Source of the DNA: Acetobacteraceae bacterium
GTDB taxonomy: Bacteria > Pseudomonadota > Alphaproteobacteria > Acetobacterales > Acetobacteraceae
Direction: 5' to 3'
Assembly (NCBI GenBank): GCA_030041255.1
Contig: JASHOF010000017.1
Coordinates: 1-52,742, forward strand
DNA length: 52,742 nt
Shown: positions 28,459 through 35,811 of the stretch, piece after piece
Layout of the letters: the number at the start of each line of letters is the position of its first letter
Numbering within the stretch: the stretch's first letter is position 1
The notes under the pieces: model-generated
What the model was told of the DNA's origin: nothing
What the model saw: the letters and a program-made list of their open reading frames with translations, nothing else
Databases searched by the model: none
Position numbers and translations under genes: made by a program

Positions 28459-29571
28459 ATGAGCACGCGGATCGAGATCGCCGGGCTCTCCAAGGCGCTG
28501 GCCGGCCAGGTGGTGCTCGACGGCATCGATCTGGCGGTGCCGGCGGGCGAACTCACGGCGCTGCTCGGCCCTTCGGGCTCGGGCAAGACGACGCTCCTGC
28601 GCATGATCGCGGGGCTCGACCGGCCGGACCGGGGGGCGGTGCTCTTCGACGGGGAGGATGCGCTGGCGCGGCCCGCGGGCGAGCGCGGCGTCGGCTTCGT
28701 GTTCCAGCATTATGCGCTGTTCCGGCACATGACGGTCGCCCGCAACATCAGCTTCGGGCTCGCGGTGCGAAAGGTTCCGCGGGCGCGTATCGAAGAGAAA
28801 GTGGCGGCACTTCTCAGGCTGGTACAGCTCGAGTTCCTCGGCGGGCGCTACCCGGCGCAGCTTTCGGGCGGGCAGCGGCAGCGGGTCGCCCTGGCCCGCG
28901 CGCTCGCGATCGAGCCCAGGGTGCTCCTGCTCGACGAGCCGTTCGGCGCGCTCGATGCGGTGGTCAGGCGCGATCTTCGGCGCTGGCTCCGCCGGCTGCA
29001 CCGCGAGATGCATATCACGACGGTGTTCGTGACCCACGACCAGGAGGAGGCATTCGAGCTTGCCGACCGCGTGGTGGTGATGAATGGCGGACGGATCCGC
29101 CAGAGCGGGACGCCGATGCAGCTCTACCGCGAGCCGGCCGATTCCTTCGTCTATCGCTTCCTCGGCGAGGCCAATGAAGTGCCGTGCCGGATCGAGAACG
29201 GCTTCGTCATCGCCGATGCCGGCTTTCCGCTCGGGCGAGCAAGCGTGCGGACCGGCAACGGCACGGCCTATCTCCGGCCGCATCAGCTCATGGTGCGCCC
29301 GGAGGAAACGGGGGCGTGGCGGATCACCGAGGTGGTGGCGAGCGGGCACACGAGCCGGATCGGCCTTGCGCGCGGCGGACTGAGCCTGGAGGCGAGCCTC
29401 GCCACCGGGCAGGTGCTGGCGCTGGGGCTGGAGGCGGAAATGGCGGTGGAGGTCGAGATCACGGGCGGCATGGTAGTGGCCGATACGGCGGCCGCGCCGG
29501 CACCGCTGCTGCCTGGCTCGCGCCTCGCCCGGCCGCATCTTGCCGACCGGCCGGCCGAACGGGAGGGTTAG
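28459..29571 (+). CDS. cysA: Sulfate/thiosulfate import ATP-binding protein CysA
   Basis: The ATPase of the sulfate importer (370 aa). Walker A is [16 protein letters not shown], the Q-loop region [18 protein letters not shown] is typical of CysA, the signature is [16 protein letters not shown] and Walker [17 protein letters not shown]. The C-terminal part after about residue 240 is a CysA-type regulatory domain. It is the last gene of the operon; a hairpin with a T-run lies 80 bases downstream. Confidence 0.95.
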   Translation: MSTRIEIAGLSKALAGQVVLDGIDLAVPAGELTALLGPSGSGKTTLLRMIAGLDRPDRGAVLFDGEDALARPAGERGVGFVFQHYALFRHMTVARNISFGLAVRKVPRARIEEKVAALLRLVQLEFLGGRYPAQLSGGQRQRVALARALAIEPRVLLLDEPFGALDAVVRRDLRRWLRRLHREMHITTVFVTHDQEEAFELADRVVVMNGGRIRQSGTPMQLYREPADSFVYRFLGEANEVPCRIENGFVIADAGFPLGRASVRTGNGTAYLRPHQLMVRPEETGAWRITEVVASGHTSRIGLARGGLSLEASLATGQVLALGLEAEMAVEVEITGGMVVADTAAAPAPLLPGSRLARPHLADRPAEREG

Positions 29572-29651
29572 GCCGACCTGCGCAGAATCGTTACCCGCAT
29601 TCGGTCAATCAACACCTCAACCGAAAAGTCGCCACTCCATTTTTGGGAAAG

Positions 29652-29673
29652 AGCCCGCAGGCAGCGGGCTTTT
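29652..29673 (+). terminator. Rho-independent terminator after cysA
   Basis: AGCCCGC and GCGGGCT form a perfect 7-base stem around AGGCA, followed by a short T-run. It lies 80 bases after the cysA stop, as expected for the end of the sulfur operon. Confidence 0.75.
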
Positions 29674-29919
29674 ACGCTGCGAACGGCACTTCGTCCGCAG
29701 GAGCCTCATGCCCCATCCGATCCGGACATGGGGACTCTGGCAGCGAGCGCCTACAGCTACGAACTCGACATGGAGAGCCGCATCCCGATCCTCACCTGAC
29801 TTCAAATGGCGGCTGGTGACACGACTGTTGGAATTGGGCCCTATCGGGCGGACGGGCGGGCGGGATATGATTCAGACTTCCGTGATAGCGGGTATCAGGC
29901 CGGCGTCCCGGGAGGCTCT

Positions 29920-29935
29920 GTCGGGATTCTTTACA
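29920..29935 (+). promoter_or_regulatory. Putative upstream activator site 1 (GTCGG-N5-TTTACA)
   Basis: GTCGG-GATTC-TTTACA lies about 225 bases before the sigma-54 promoter. The same bipartite motif with the same 5-base spacing recurs at 30069. Its location fits binding of an enhancer-binding protein such as a PrsR-type regulator; that identity is inference. Confidence 0.5.
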
Positions 29936-30068
29936 GTTGAACCGGCTCAGCGACCGATCAGCCATCCTGAAATGTTGCCGATCAGCCCACTCGACCCGTC
30001 GTACAGGGCACATTGCGGCAAGGGCGGATGGCGGTGGTGGCAGGATCCGCTGGTCAGTTCGAACATCC

Positions 30069-30084
30069 GTCGGAGAACTTTACA
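30069..30084 (+). promoter_or_regulatory. Putative upstream activator site 2 (GTCGG-N5-TTTACA)
   Basis: GTCGG-AGAAC-TTTACA is the second copy of the motif, 149 bases after the first and about 75 bases before the sigma-54 promoter. The two spacers differ in sequence but not in length, which argues for selection on the outer blocks. Confidence 0.5.
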
Positions 30085-30158
30085 GATCCTGCCGGCCCGC
30101 ATCCTTGCGTTGCCTGATAAGCTACTGTTTCTGCGCGGCTTTTCGTTTTGTCACGCTT

Positions 30159-30174
30159 TGGCACCAGAATTGCT
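30159..30174 (+). promoter_or_regulatory. Sigma-54 (RpoN) promoter of the first PEP-CTERM gene
   Basis: TGGCAC-CAGAA-TTGCT matches the -24/-12 consensus, with exactly ten bases between the invariant GG and GC. It lies about 85 bases before the start codon. Known biology ties many PEP-CTERM genes to RpoN through the PrsK/PrsR pair. The corresponding place in the second copy (30980-30995) keeps TTGCT but has lost the GG of the -24 box. Confidence 0.75.
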
Positions 30175-31800
30175 TGTCAACGGCTGCCGCGACGTCGTCC
30201 GAAAACGGAGGTACGATCGCCGACGCCAAAACGGGAAGAATGAGGACAGAAACGTCATGACAATGGTGAAATCGACAACGCGTACGTGGGGAGTCGCCGC
30301 GGCGCTGCTGGTCGGCTGTAGCCTGGCCGCCCTGCCGGCGCAGGCCGACTATATCGTGACACTCACGCAAGTGGGGGACAACGTCGTCGCCACCGGCAGC
30401 GGAACAATCGATCTGACCGGCCTGAGTTTCCTTTCCACCGCCACCGGCCCTGCCGGTGTGGCCCCAGGCGAAGCAGTAATAGTTACTGGACCGGCGAGTT
30501 CCGCGGCCGCTTCACTCTACTCGGGACTCACCACCGGGCCAACGAGTTTCGGCAGCGGCGGCGTTATCGACGCCAGCAGCGGCAGCGGCGACCTCGCCGG
30601 TATCGATGGCGTTGCCGATGAGCTGGCCGTGCCGGAGGGCTATGTCTCCGGCAGTAGCCTGTCGGACACATCGACCTACGATGACGCGACCTTCGCGAGT
30701 CTCGGCATTACCATCGGCACCTACACATGGACGTGGGACAGCGGATCGAGCAGCTTCACGCTCGAGGTCGTGCCGGAGCCGGAAAGCCTGGCCCTGCTCG
30801 GCACCGGGCTTCTCGGCCTCGGCCTGGTCGGCTTCGCCTCACGCCGGCGCCCGGTCGGCTGACGATATCCTTTGCGAGACGATGGGGCGGCACCTGCTGC
30901 GTGCCGCCCTCATACTCGCCGGTTGTCCGCTCGGCAGCATCGCGGGAAGGATAGTGCACAAAACCGATTTCCCGTGGCGTTTTGCCCAGATTGCTTGTCA
31001 ACTGCTGCGGTGACGTCGTCCGAAAACGGAGGTACGATCGCCGGCGCCGGAACCGGAAAAATGAGGACAGGAGCGTCATGACAATGGTGAAATCGACAAC
31101 GCGTACGGTGACACTCGCCGCGGCGCTGCTGGTCGGCTGCAGCCTGGCCGCCCTGCCGGCGCAGGCCAACTATATCGTGACACTCACGCAAGTGGGGGAC
31201 AACGTCGTCGCCACCGGCAGCGGAACAATCGATCTGACCGACCTGAGTTTCGATACCACCACCACCGGCTTTGCCGGTGTGGACCCAGGCGCAGCAGCAA
31301 TAGCTACTGGACCGACGAGTTCCGCGGCCGCTTCACTCTACAAGGGATTCACCGGGCCAACGAGTTTCGGCAGCGGCGGCACTACCTTACCCAGCAGCGG
31401 CAGCGGCGACATCGCCGGTATCGATGGCAGTGGCGATGAGCTGGCCGTGCCGTCCGGCTACGTTTCCGGCAGTAGCCTGTCGGACACATCGACCTACGAT
31501 GACGCGACCTTCGCGAGTCTCGGCATTACCCCCGGCACCTACACATGGACGTGGGGGAGCGGATCGGCTGCCGGCAGCTTCACGATCGAGGTCGTGCCGG
31601 AGCCGGAAAGCCTGGCCCTGCTCGGCACCGGGCTTCTCGGCCTCGGCCTGGTCGGCTTCGCCTCACGTCGGCGGACGATATCCTTTGCGAGACGATGGGG
31701 CGGCACCTGCTGCGTGCCGCCCTCATACTCGCCGGCTGTCCGCTCGGCGCATCGCGGGACGGATAGTGCGCAAAACCGATTTCCCGTGGCGTTTTGCCCA
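30170..31800 (+). repeat. Tandem duplication of a PEP-CTERM gene unit (period about 820 bases)
   Basis: Unit 1 (30170-30988) and unit 2 (30991-31800) align over leader, gene and 3' flank. Both begin TTGCTTGTCAAC, share the leader GTCCGAAAACGGAGGTACGA, and end with a CGTTTTGCCCA stretch. The start codons are 821 bases apart. The -24 promoter box lies just left of unit 1 and was not copied intact. Confidence 0.9.
30257..30862 (+). CDS. PEP-CTERM sorting domain protein, copy 1
   Basis: A 201-aa exported protein. The signal peptide covers about residues 1-31 (AALLVGCSLAALPAQA, cleaved before DYIV). The middle is Gly/Ser/Thr/Asp-rich with TYTWTWDSGSSSFTLEV near the end. The C-terminal sorting signal is VPEPESLALLG, a hydrophobic GLLGLGLVGFA helix and SRRR, a canonical PEP-CTERM tripartite tail recognised by an exosortase (EpsH family) in the membrane. 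A PEP-CTERM function in floc or biofilm matrix is known for other bacteria; here it is inference. No exosortase, PrsK or PrsR gene is in the window. Confidence 0.9.
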   Translation: MTMVKSTTRTWGVAAALLVGCSLAALPAQADYIVTLTQVGDNVVATGSGTIDLTGLSFLSTATGPAGVAPGEAVIVTGPASSAAASLYSGLTTGPTSFGSGGVIDASSGSGDLAGIDGVADELAVPEGYVSGSSLSDTSTYDDATFASLGITIGTYTWTWDSGSSSFTLEVVPEPESLALLGTGLLGLGLVGFASRRRPVG

Positions 31801-31854
31801 ATCAGGGATAGCTGGCGCCGGCTCGTTGCGTGCACTCACGATTCGCAACGCTGA
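31078..31854 (+). CDS. PEP-CTERM protein, copy 2, with frame running past the normal stop
   Basis: Nearly the same protein as copy 1 (same signal peptide; TYTWTWGSGSAAGSFTIEV; VPEPESLALLG tail and SRRR). Copy 1 ends RRRPVG and stop, but copy 2 lacks the 11 bases CCCGGTCGGCT present there, so the frame misses the stop and reads about 55 more residues (TISFARRWGG...). Those residues follow the sorting signal, which must normally be at the very C-terminus, so processing by exosortase may fail. It also lacks the -24 promoter box. It is probably a degenerating duplicate, unless read-through transcription from copy 1 expresses it. Confidence 0.75.
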   Translation: MTMVKSTTRTVTLAAALLVGCSLAALPAQANYIVTLTQVGDNVVATGSGTIDLTDLSFDTTTTGFAGVDPGAAAIATGPTSSAAASLYKGFTGPTSFGSGGTTLPSSGSGDIAGIDGSGDELAVPSGYVSGSSLSDTSTYDDATFASLGITPGTYTWTWGSGSAAGSFTIEVVPEPESLALLGTGLLGLGLVGFASRRRTISFARRWGGTCCVPPSYSPAVRSAHRGTDSAQNRFPVAFCPIRDSWRRLVACTHDSQR

Positions 31855-32078
31855 CCCGACCCTCAAGCAGCGCCTGCGCGTGCGCGCCGCCCGCCACGCC
31901 GCTCGATGGAGGCGGAGATGCGCCCGATTCTCGAAACCACGCTCGCCGAGCCCCTGAGCAGCCGCCACAACCGAACCTGGCCGAGGCGATCCGCCGCCGC
32001 TTTGCGCCGCTCGGGGGGATCGATCTCGAACTGCCGCCGGATGAGGTTATCGACGCACCGCCTTCGTTCGATCCGTGA
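31826..32078 (+). pseudogene. Frameshifted FitA/VapB-like antitoxin
   Basis: Antitoxin-like sequence is spread over three frames: LTIRNADPTLKQRLRVRAAR (ribbon-helix-helix start), then MEAEMRPILETTLAEPL, then NLAEAIRRRFAPLGGIDLEL followed by PPDEVIDAPPSFDP and stop. Joined in order these make a FitA-type antitoxin of about 80 residues, so at least two frameshifts have occurred. The TGA overlaps the toxin's GTG, the usual layout of this pair. It immediately follows the duplicated PEP-CTERM unit. Confidence 0.75.
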
Positions 32079-32239
32079 TCGTTGTCGACAGCAACGTCAT
32101 TTCGGAGCTGACGCGAGGAGTTCCGCATCCAGCGGTGCTGGCCTGGGTGGCGGCGCAACCGCGGGCACTCCTCTACACGACGCGCACCCATCAGGGAAGC
32201 ATCGCAAAGTGTGGGGTGGATCATGCCGCGGTGGCCTGA
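32075..32239 (+). pseudogene. Truncated FitB/VapC-like PIN-domain toxin
   Basis: From the GTG at 32075 the reading MIVVDSNVISELTRGVPHPA, VLAWVAAQPRALLYTT matches the start of a PIN-domain ribonuclease toxin, including the first metal-binding Asp of VVDSNV. After residue 40 the homology stops and the frame ends at residue 54. The remaining catalytic acids are missing, so the toxin is inactive. Sequence of an unrelated IS remnant begins at the break. Confidence 0.75.
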
Positions 32240-32535
32240 CTGGCGCTCGTGTTGTCATTGGCGAGGCCGGGGTACCAGCGCTCGAACTTCGACCGAAGGA
32301 TTCCGTCGAGCACGCGCGTTCGGGTCTGCAGCAAAAGATGGGCACCGCGCTTCGTCCATTGCATCTGCCGGCGCTTGGCGAAGCGCTTACCGATAACGGC
32401 GTCGACTGTGGACTCCGCCAGGCATGAGGAGATGCGCTCGCCGGCGCGGAACCGCTCGCCGTAGTCGATCAGGCTGGCAGCGTTGGCGGCGATGTCGTTC
32501 GCGACATCGCGCGCTGCACGAACAAATCTGGGGGA
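32221..32535 (-). pseudogene. C-terminal remnant of an ISKra4-type transposase
   Basis: On the minus strand the reading has NAASLIDYGERFRAGERISS, AESTVDAVIGKRFAKRRQMQ, WTKRGAHLLLQTRTRVLD and FERWYPG, which I recognise as the C-terminal part of ISKra4-family transposases. Upstream of about 32535 the frame loses this character. No terminal inverted repeats are evident. The fragment abuts the truncated toxin, so its insertion may have broken that gene. Confidence 0.65.
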
Positions 32536-32626
32536 TGTCCCGGCGAATGTCGAAATGAGGGGGGCGGCGTTGCCCGCCTTGAGCCGCCGGGCTCGGGGTG
32601 TCGAATCCACGAAGGAGAGCGACGCC

Positions 32627-32770
32627 GTGAAGAAAGATAGCGTACCGGCTGGGATTGTCGCGCCGGGGATTGATGCGGCCTGGCAGGAGGTCGGGGCCAG
32701 CTTTGAGCGGTTTTGCCTGGCTGCGGGCATCGCGACCCTGGCCGAGAAGATGGAGCGGGACGCGGCCAGC
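32627..32770 (+). pseudogene. N-terminal remnant of an IS256-like transposase
   Basis: A GTG at 32627 with GGAG upstream begins the reading IDAAWQEVGASFERFCLAAG then IATLAEKMERDAA, resembling the beginning of transposases in the IS256 group. After about 48 codons the sequence changes to another remnant on the opposite strand. The family name is given from memory of this N-terminal pattern and is not certain. Confidence 0.4.
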
Positions 32771-32863
32771 CGCCGCTTCCCGGCTCCAGAGATAGTCGTA
32801 GCGGATCACGAGCCCCGGCTCAGGCTCCGGAAGCGGTGCGACGTACGTATTACGGGATGACAA
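32762..32863 (-). pseudogene. N-terminal remnant of a PemK/MazF-like toxin
   Basis: On the minus strand PLPEPEPGLVIRYDYLWSRE then AAAGR matches the beginning of a PemK-like growth inhibitor family (pattern: PGLVIRYxYLWxxEAxxGREEGxKDRP). After AAAGR the match ends. Only about 34 residues are left. It is joined directly to the IS256-like fragment. Confidence 0.5.
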
Positions 32864-33090
32864 CTCAGGGGCGCCGCCGCGGTCCTTTTGCGCCGTAGGG
32901 CGCCCAACGGATAATCAAGCGATGATCGCTTCGCCTCAATAACCACCGAAGGCAGGTGAGCCGGCTCAAACAATGCTGTTGGTCCCGATCTCGGCGGGCG
33001 CCGATGCACAGTGTGATGGTGCCGGGATGGGCGAATGAAGAACCGCCAGAATCCGAATTTCTCCATACATAACAATAAATTAATGAGAGA
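32864..33090. other. Short gap between the IS/toxin remnants and tRNA-Phe
   Basis: About 230 bases with no recognisable gene. An AT-rich patch (33063-33086) lies just beyond the 3' end of the leftward tRNA gene; I see no strong terminator hairpin in it. Confidence 0.4.
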
Positions 33091-33166
33091 TGGTGCCCAG
33101 GGGCGGAATCGAACCACCGACACTGCGATTTTCAGTCGCATGCTCTACCAACTGAGCTACCTGGGC
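33091..33166 (-). tRNA. tRNA-Phe (GAA)
   Basis: Read on the minus strand, the acceptor arms GCCCAGG and CCTGGGC pair over seven bases. The D arm is GCTC-AGTTGGTA-GAGC, the anticodon stem TGCGA/TCGCA encloses CTGAAAA with anticodon GAA, and the T arm has GGTTCGATTCC. CCA is encoded at the 3' end (33091-33093). All parts are regular. tRNA genes are common integration targets, and decayed mobile sequence lies on both sides. Confidence 0.97.
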
Positions 33167-33248
33167 AGCAGGAACCCAGGCTCCGATTAACCGATGCCCC
33201 GGCCTCGATCAAGCTGGCCGGGCTTCCCGCTCGACGGGATGCGGGACC

Positions 33249-33282
33249 TGGCACCCGGGATCATGCTTGGGTGATGCACGGC
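33249..33282. repeat. Left part of a dispersed repeat (ATCATGCTTGGGTGAT core)
   Basis: GCACCCGGGATCATGCTTGG followed by GTGATGCACGG is almost the same as the left part of the full repeat at 38091-38217. The right part of the element reappears at about 33739, so this copy seems to have been split by other sequence. Confidence 0.65.
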
Positions 33283-33321
33283 CCCCCTTGTAACTTTGAT
33301 CGGTCCGCATCGGGTAAGGTG

Positions 33322-33447
33322 CGGATTGTGGTGGCAGGCGGGAAGCCAAAGCTCGTCGCTCTTGTCGCCTGCGCCCGCAAACTGCTGACCATCCTGAACG
33401 CCATCCTGCGCTGCAAACAGCCGTGGACCGAGGCCAAGCATGTCTGA
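33322..33447 (+). pseudogene. C-terminal remnant of an IS110-family transposase
   Basis: The reading KPKLVALVACARKLLTILNA followed by ILRCKQPWTEA and a TGA matches the C-terminal end of IS110/IS116/IS902 transposases. The N-terminal DEDD nuclease part is absent. It sits between the two halves of a dispersed repeat. Confidence 0.7.
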
Positions 33448-33625
33448 GCGTCGATCCGATCCCAAGCCACTTGCGCGCGGCGATCGGCTGCTCAAGGCCA
33501 CTCGCCGCGTCAGCGGTGGCGCGACAGCGCCAGCCTTGAACAGCCGCAAAGCCGCGCGCGACAATGAAGCCATCAGATCACGCTTGACATTCAAGACAGT
33601 CGCTCACCCCAGACCCTCACCCCCA

Positions 33626-33648
33626 CCCCTCTCCCAGAGGGAGAGGGG
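33626..33648. repeat. Palindromic intergenic repeat, copy at 33.6 kb
   Basis: CCCCTCTCCC-AGA-GGGAGAGGGG, a perfect 10-base stem identical to the copy at 18649, preceded by a similar ACCCTCACCCC lead-in and followed by AAGGT. Confidence 0.85.
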
Positions 33649-33738
33649 AAGGTGTTGCGAGATCATGGGAGTGAGTGACGTATCACCCCGCGCTCCATGC
33701 CGCTCTCGCGGGGCTCCCATCGGGCTTTGCGCAATGGG

Positions 33739-33807
33739 GACCCGCCAGAGGGAGAGGGCAAGGTATTTCGGGGTCATGTGAGTGAGTCACTTATGATCGA
33801 AAGTTGG
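33739..33807. repeat. Right part of the dispersed repeat
   Basis: AGGGAGAGGGCAAGGTATTT then CGGGGTCATGTGAGTGAGTC and CGAAAGTTGG closely match the right part of the 38091-38217 element. Only the right arm of the hairpin is kept. Confidence 0.65.
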
Positions 33808-33890
33808 TACTGGCGCCCGGGATCGACCTCGGCCCGATGGTGGCTGTGCAAAGGGCCGGATTGCGCGACCGCGGCTCTACAGGCGGACGA

Positions 33891-34976
33891 TCACGGCAGG
33901 TGCCTCAGAACCCAGCCTGCCGGCGCCAGCGCCGGCTCACTCTCAAGCGTCAGCGCGCGCCCCGTGTGCCGGGCGAGCTCGGCGAGCGCAACCGGATCAC
34001 GCTCCAGCGCGCCGACCACGCAAGGCGCAGCCCGGAGTGCGAAAATCTGCGCCGGTGCCACCCGGCTCTCCCTCGCAACGACCCGTAGCGCTGCCAGCCC
34101 GGCGGCATGGGGGCCGGCGAGCAGCTCGTGCAGTGGCGGAGCCACGCGTGGCCGCAGGATCTCCGCGAGGCCGAGAGCCGTGAAGCCGAAGAATCGCGGC
34201 CGCAAGGGATCGCGTGCGAGGGCAGCGACGAAGTCAGGGGCGAGCGCCTTGCGCCGGCGTGGGGAAAGGCCGGCGAGATCGATCAGGATCGCCCCGGCCA
34301 GGTTCCGCAGCCTGATCTGGCGGGCGAGTTCGGGGATCACCGCCCGGTTGACGGCACCATGCGATGACGTCGTCGCGAAAGCCGCATCGACATCGATCGC
34401 CACCAGCGCGGAGGTGCTGTGGAAGTGCGCGACCGCCCCACCCGGCAAGGCGTGGGTTTTTGCGGCAAGCCCGGCAAGCTCGGCCTCGAGAACATCGTCG
34501 AAGCCCGGTCCCGAACGCACGCGGCCGGGCAGCGCCAAGGCGAGGCGGGCCTGAGCGGCAGGATCGTCCACCAAGAGAGGTGCCTCCGGCCAACGTGCCG
34601 CCAGCCGCAGCACGGGGTCCGGCCCACGGCTGACCAGGCCGACCGGACCGGCCGCTTCGGCTTCGGCTATCGCCAGGCGCGGCCCCTTGCCACCCTGTGC
34701 GGCCCGAGTAATGCGGACCGCAACGCACGCTCCCTCGGTCAGCCCGGCGGCACCTTCGGTATCTGGCAGGAACCCGTGTTGCTCAGCGCCGACACGCACG
34801 AACGCCCCGGCCATCGTCGGAACGCGCCGCGCCATCCGGCCACAATAGAGATCACCGATCCCATCCGGCACGCCGGGCCGCGATATTGCGAAATCGGCGA
34901 GCTGGCCGGTGCGATCGATCACCGCCGCGCGGAGCTCACCCGGGCTCGCCGAAACCAGGATCACGGAAGCTTCCAC
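33891..34976 (-). CDS. Ribonuclease E/G family protein (short form)
   Basis: A 361-aa protein resembling the catalytic core of RNase E/G, an endonuclease for RNA processing. The S1-like part is near the N-terminus (GDLYCGRMARRVPTMAGAFV, then GFLPD), and the DNase I-like site keeps both metal-binding aspartates in LVAIDVDAAFAT and GAILIDLAGL. The Zn-link and C-terminal scaffold of full RNase E are absent. The GTG at 34976 has a GAGAGG site six bases upstream and overlaps the end of maf by 16 bases; an open frame further upstream is maf in another frame. The infA-maf-RNase order is a conserved context. Confidence 0.82.
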   Translation of the reverse strand: MEASVILVSASPGELRAAVIDRTGQLADFAISRPGVPDGIGDLYCGRMARRVPTMAGAFVRVGAEQHGFLPDTEGAAGLTEGACVAVRITRAAQGGKGPRLAIAEAEAAGPVGLVSRGPDPVLRLAARWPEAPLLVDDPAAQARLALALPGRVRSGPGFDDVLEAELAGLAAKTHALPGGAVAHFHSTSALVAIDVDAAFATTSSHGAVNRAVIPELARQIRLRNLAGAILIDLAGLSPRRRKALAPDFVAALARDPLRPRFFGFTALGLAEILRPRVAPPLHELLAGPHAAGLAALRVVARESRVAPAQIFALRAAPCVVGALERDPVALAELARHTGRALTLESEPALAPAGWVLRHLP

Positions 34977-35536
34977 CCAAAGCCTCTCAGAAGCTGCGAT
35001 GTCTCGTAGAGCGGCAGCCCGACGACATTGGAATAGCTGCCTGAAAGAAAGCGCACGAACATGGCTGCGCGGCCCTGGATCGCATAGCTGCCAGCCTTGC
35101 CGCGCCACTCTCCGCTGTCGAGATAAGCCTCGATCTCCCTGCCGGGAAGCCGCGCGAATGCGACCGCCGTCTCGCATACGCGTTCGGCCAGCCTTCCGTC
35201 GGGCGCCGCAAGCACCACCGAAGTGATCACGCGATGGCGCCGGCCAGACAGGAGCAAGAGCGCAGCGTGCGCCGCCGCCCGGTCTTCAGTCTTGGGCAGG
35301 ATGCGCCGGCCCGCCGCGACCACTGTGTCGGCGGCGAGCACGAAACATCGATCTGTCGTCGCGGTGGCGAGCTTTGCGTGGGCCAGGCGGACCGCCAACG
35401 CGCGTGGCTTTTCGCCGCGCCTCGGCGTCTCGTCGACGCTCGGCCTCAGAATCACTGCCGGGACGATACCGATCTCTGCGAGCAGCGCCACCCGCCACGG
35501 GCTGGCAGAGACCAGCACCAGCGAACCAGCGCTCAC
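34961..35536 (-). CDS. maf: Maf-like nucleotide pyrophosphatase
   Basis: A 191-aa Maf/YceF family protein, a nucleoside triphosphate pyrophosphatase that acts on non-canonical or pyrimidine nucleotides. It begins [19 protein letters not shown] (family: LASASPRRxxLL; here W replaces the first R), and has [11 protein letters not shown], the catalytic VLAADTVV, and [20 protein letters not shown] followed by NVVGLPL. Its GTG start overlaps the infA stop (GTGA). It is translated with infA upstream and overlaps the RNase gene downstream. Confidence 0.92.
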   Translation of the reverse strand: MSAGSLVLVSASPWRVALLAEIGIVPAVILRPSVDETPRRGEKPRALAVRLAHAKLATATTDRCFVLAADTVVAAGRRILPKTEDRAAAHAALLLLSGRRHRVITSVVLAAPDGRLAERVCETAVAFARLPGREIEAYLDSGEWRGKAGSYAIQGRAAMFVRFLSGSYSNVVGLPLYETSQLLRGFGWKLP

Positions 35537-35751
35537 TTGAAGCGGAACGTGATCCGTCCCTTGGTCAGATCGTACGGAGTCATTTCCACATTCACCCGAT
35601 CCCCGGCGAGCACGCGGATACGGTTCTTGCGCATCTTGCCGCTGGTGTGGGCAAGAATCACGTGTTCATTGTCGAGCTTCACGCGGAACATCGCATTCGG
35701 CAACAGCTCGGTCACTGTGCCGCTGAATTCGATCATGTCCTCCTTCGACAT
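35533..35751 (-). CDS. infA: Translation initiation factor IF-1
   Basis: The 72-aa S1-fold protein that assists 30S initiation complex formation. The family sequence is nearly complete: [75 protein letters not shown] complement upstream of the ATG (GAGGA) fits a good ribosome-binding site. It overlaps maf by four bases. About 60 bases separate it from hisD on the same strand. Confidence 0.98.
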   Translation of the reverse strand: MSKEDMIEFSGTVTELLPNAMFRVKLDNEHVILAHTSGKMRKNRIRVLAGDRVNVEMTPYDLTKGRITFRFK

Positions 35752-35811
35752 CGCGCCTCGTGTCCGCCCAGCGAAAAGCGGGGCGGACCATGAGCGTGAG
35801 CCCCCGGAAGG

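Larger units (their letters stand above)
29674..30158. other. Non-coding region upstream of the PEP-CTERM genes
   Basis: Nearly 500 bases without a recognisable gene. It contains two identically spaced GTCGG-N5-TTTACA motifs (listed) ahead of a sigma-54 promoter. I read it as a long activator-binding region; the remainder shows nothing I recognise. Confidence 0.5.
33448..33890. other. Gene-free stretch made of repeats
   Basis: About 440 bases between the IS110 remnant and the RNase E/G gene. It consists largely of dispersed-repeat material (33626-33648 hairpin; 33739-33807 right end). I see no gene and no clear terminator for the leftward RNase gene. Confidence 0.5.

Noticed and set aside
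29728-29799. A 23-codon frame (MGTLAASAYSYELDMESRIP...) after the cysA terminator
   Set aside because: No ribosome-binding site, no homologue that I recognise, and it lies in a region better read as regulatory.
33187-33594. A 135-codon minus-strand frame between tRNA-Phe and the RNase gene
   Set aside because: It is antisense to the IS110 remnant and repeats, with no motif.
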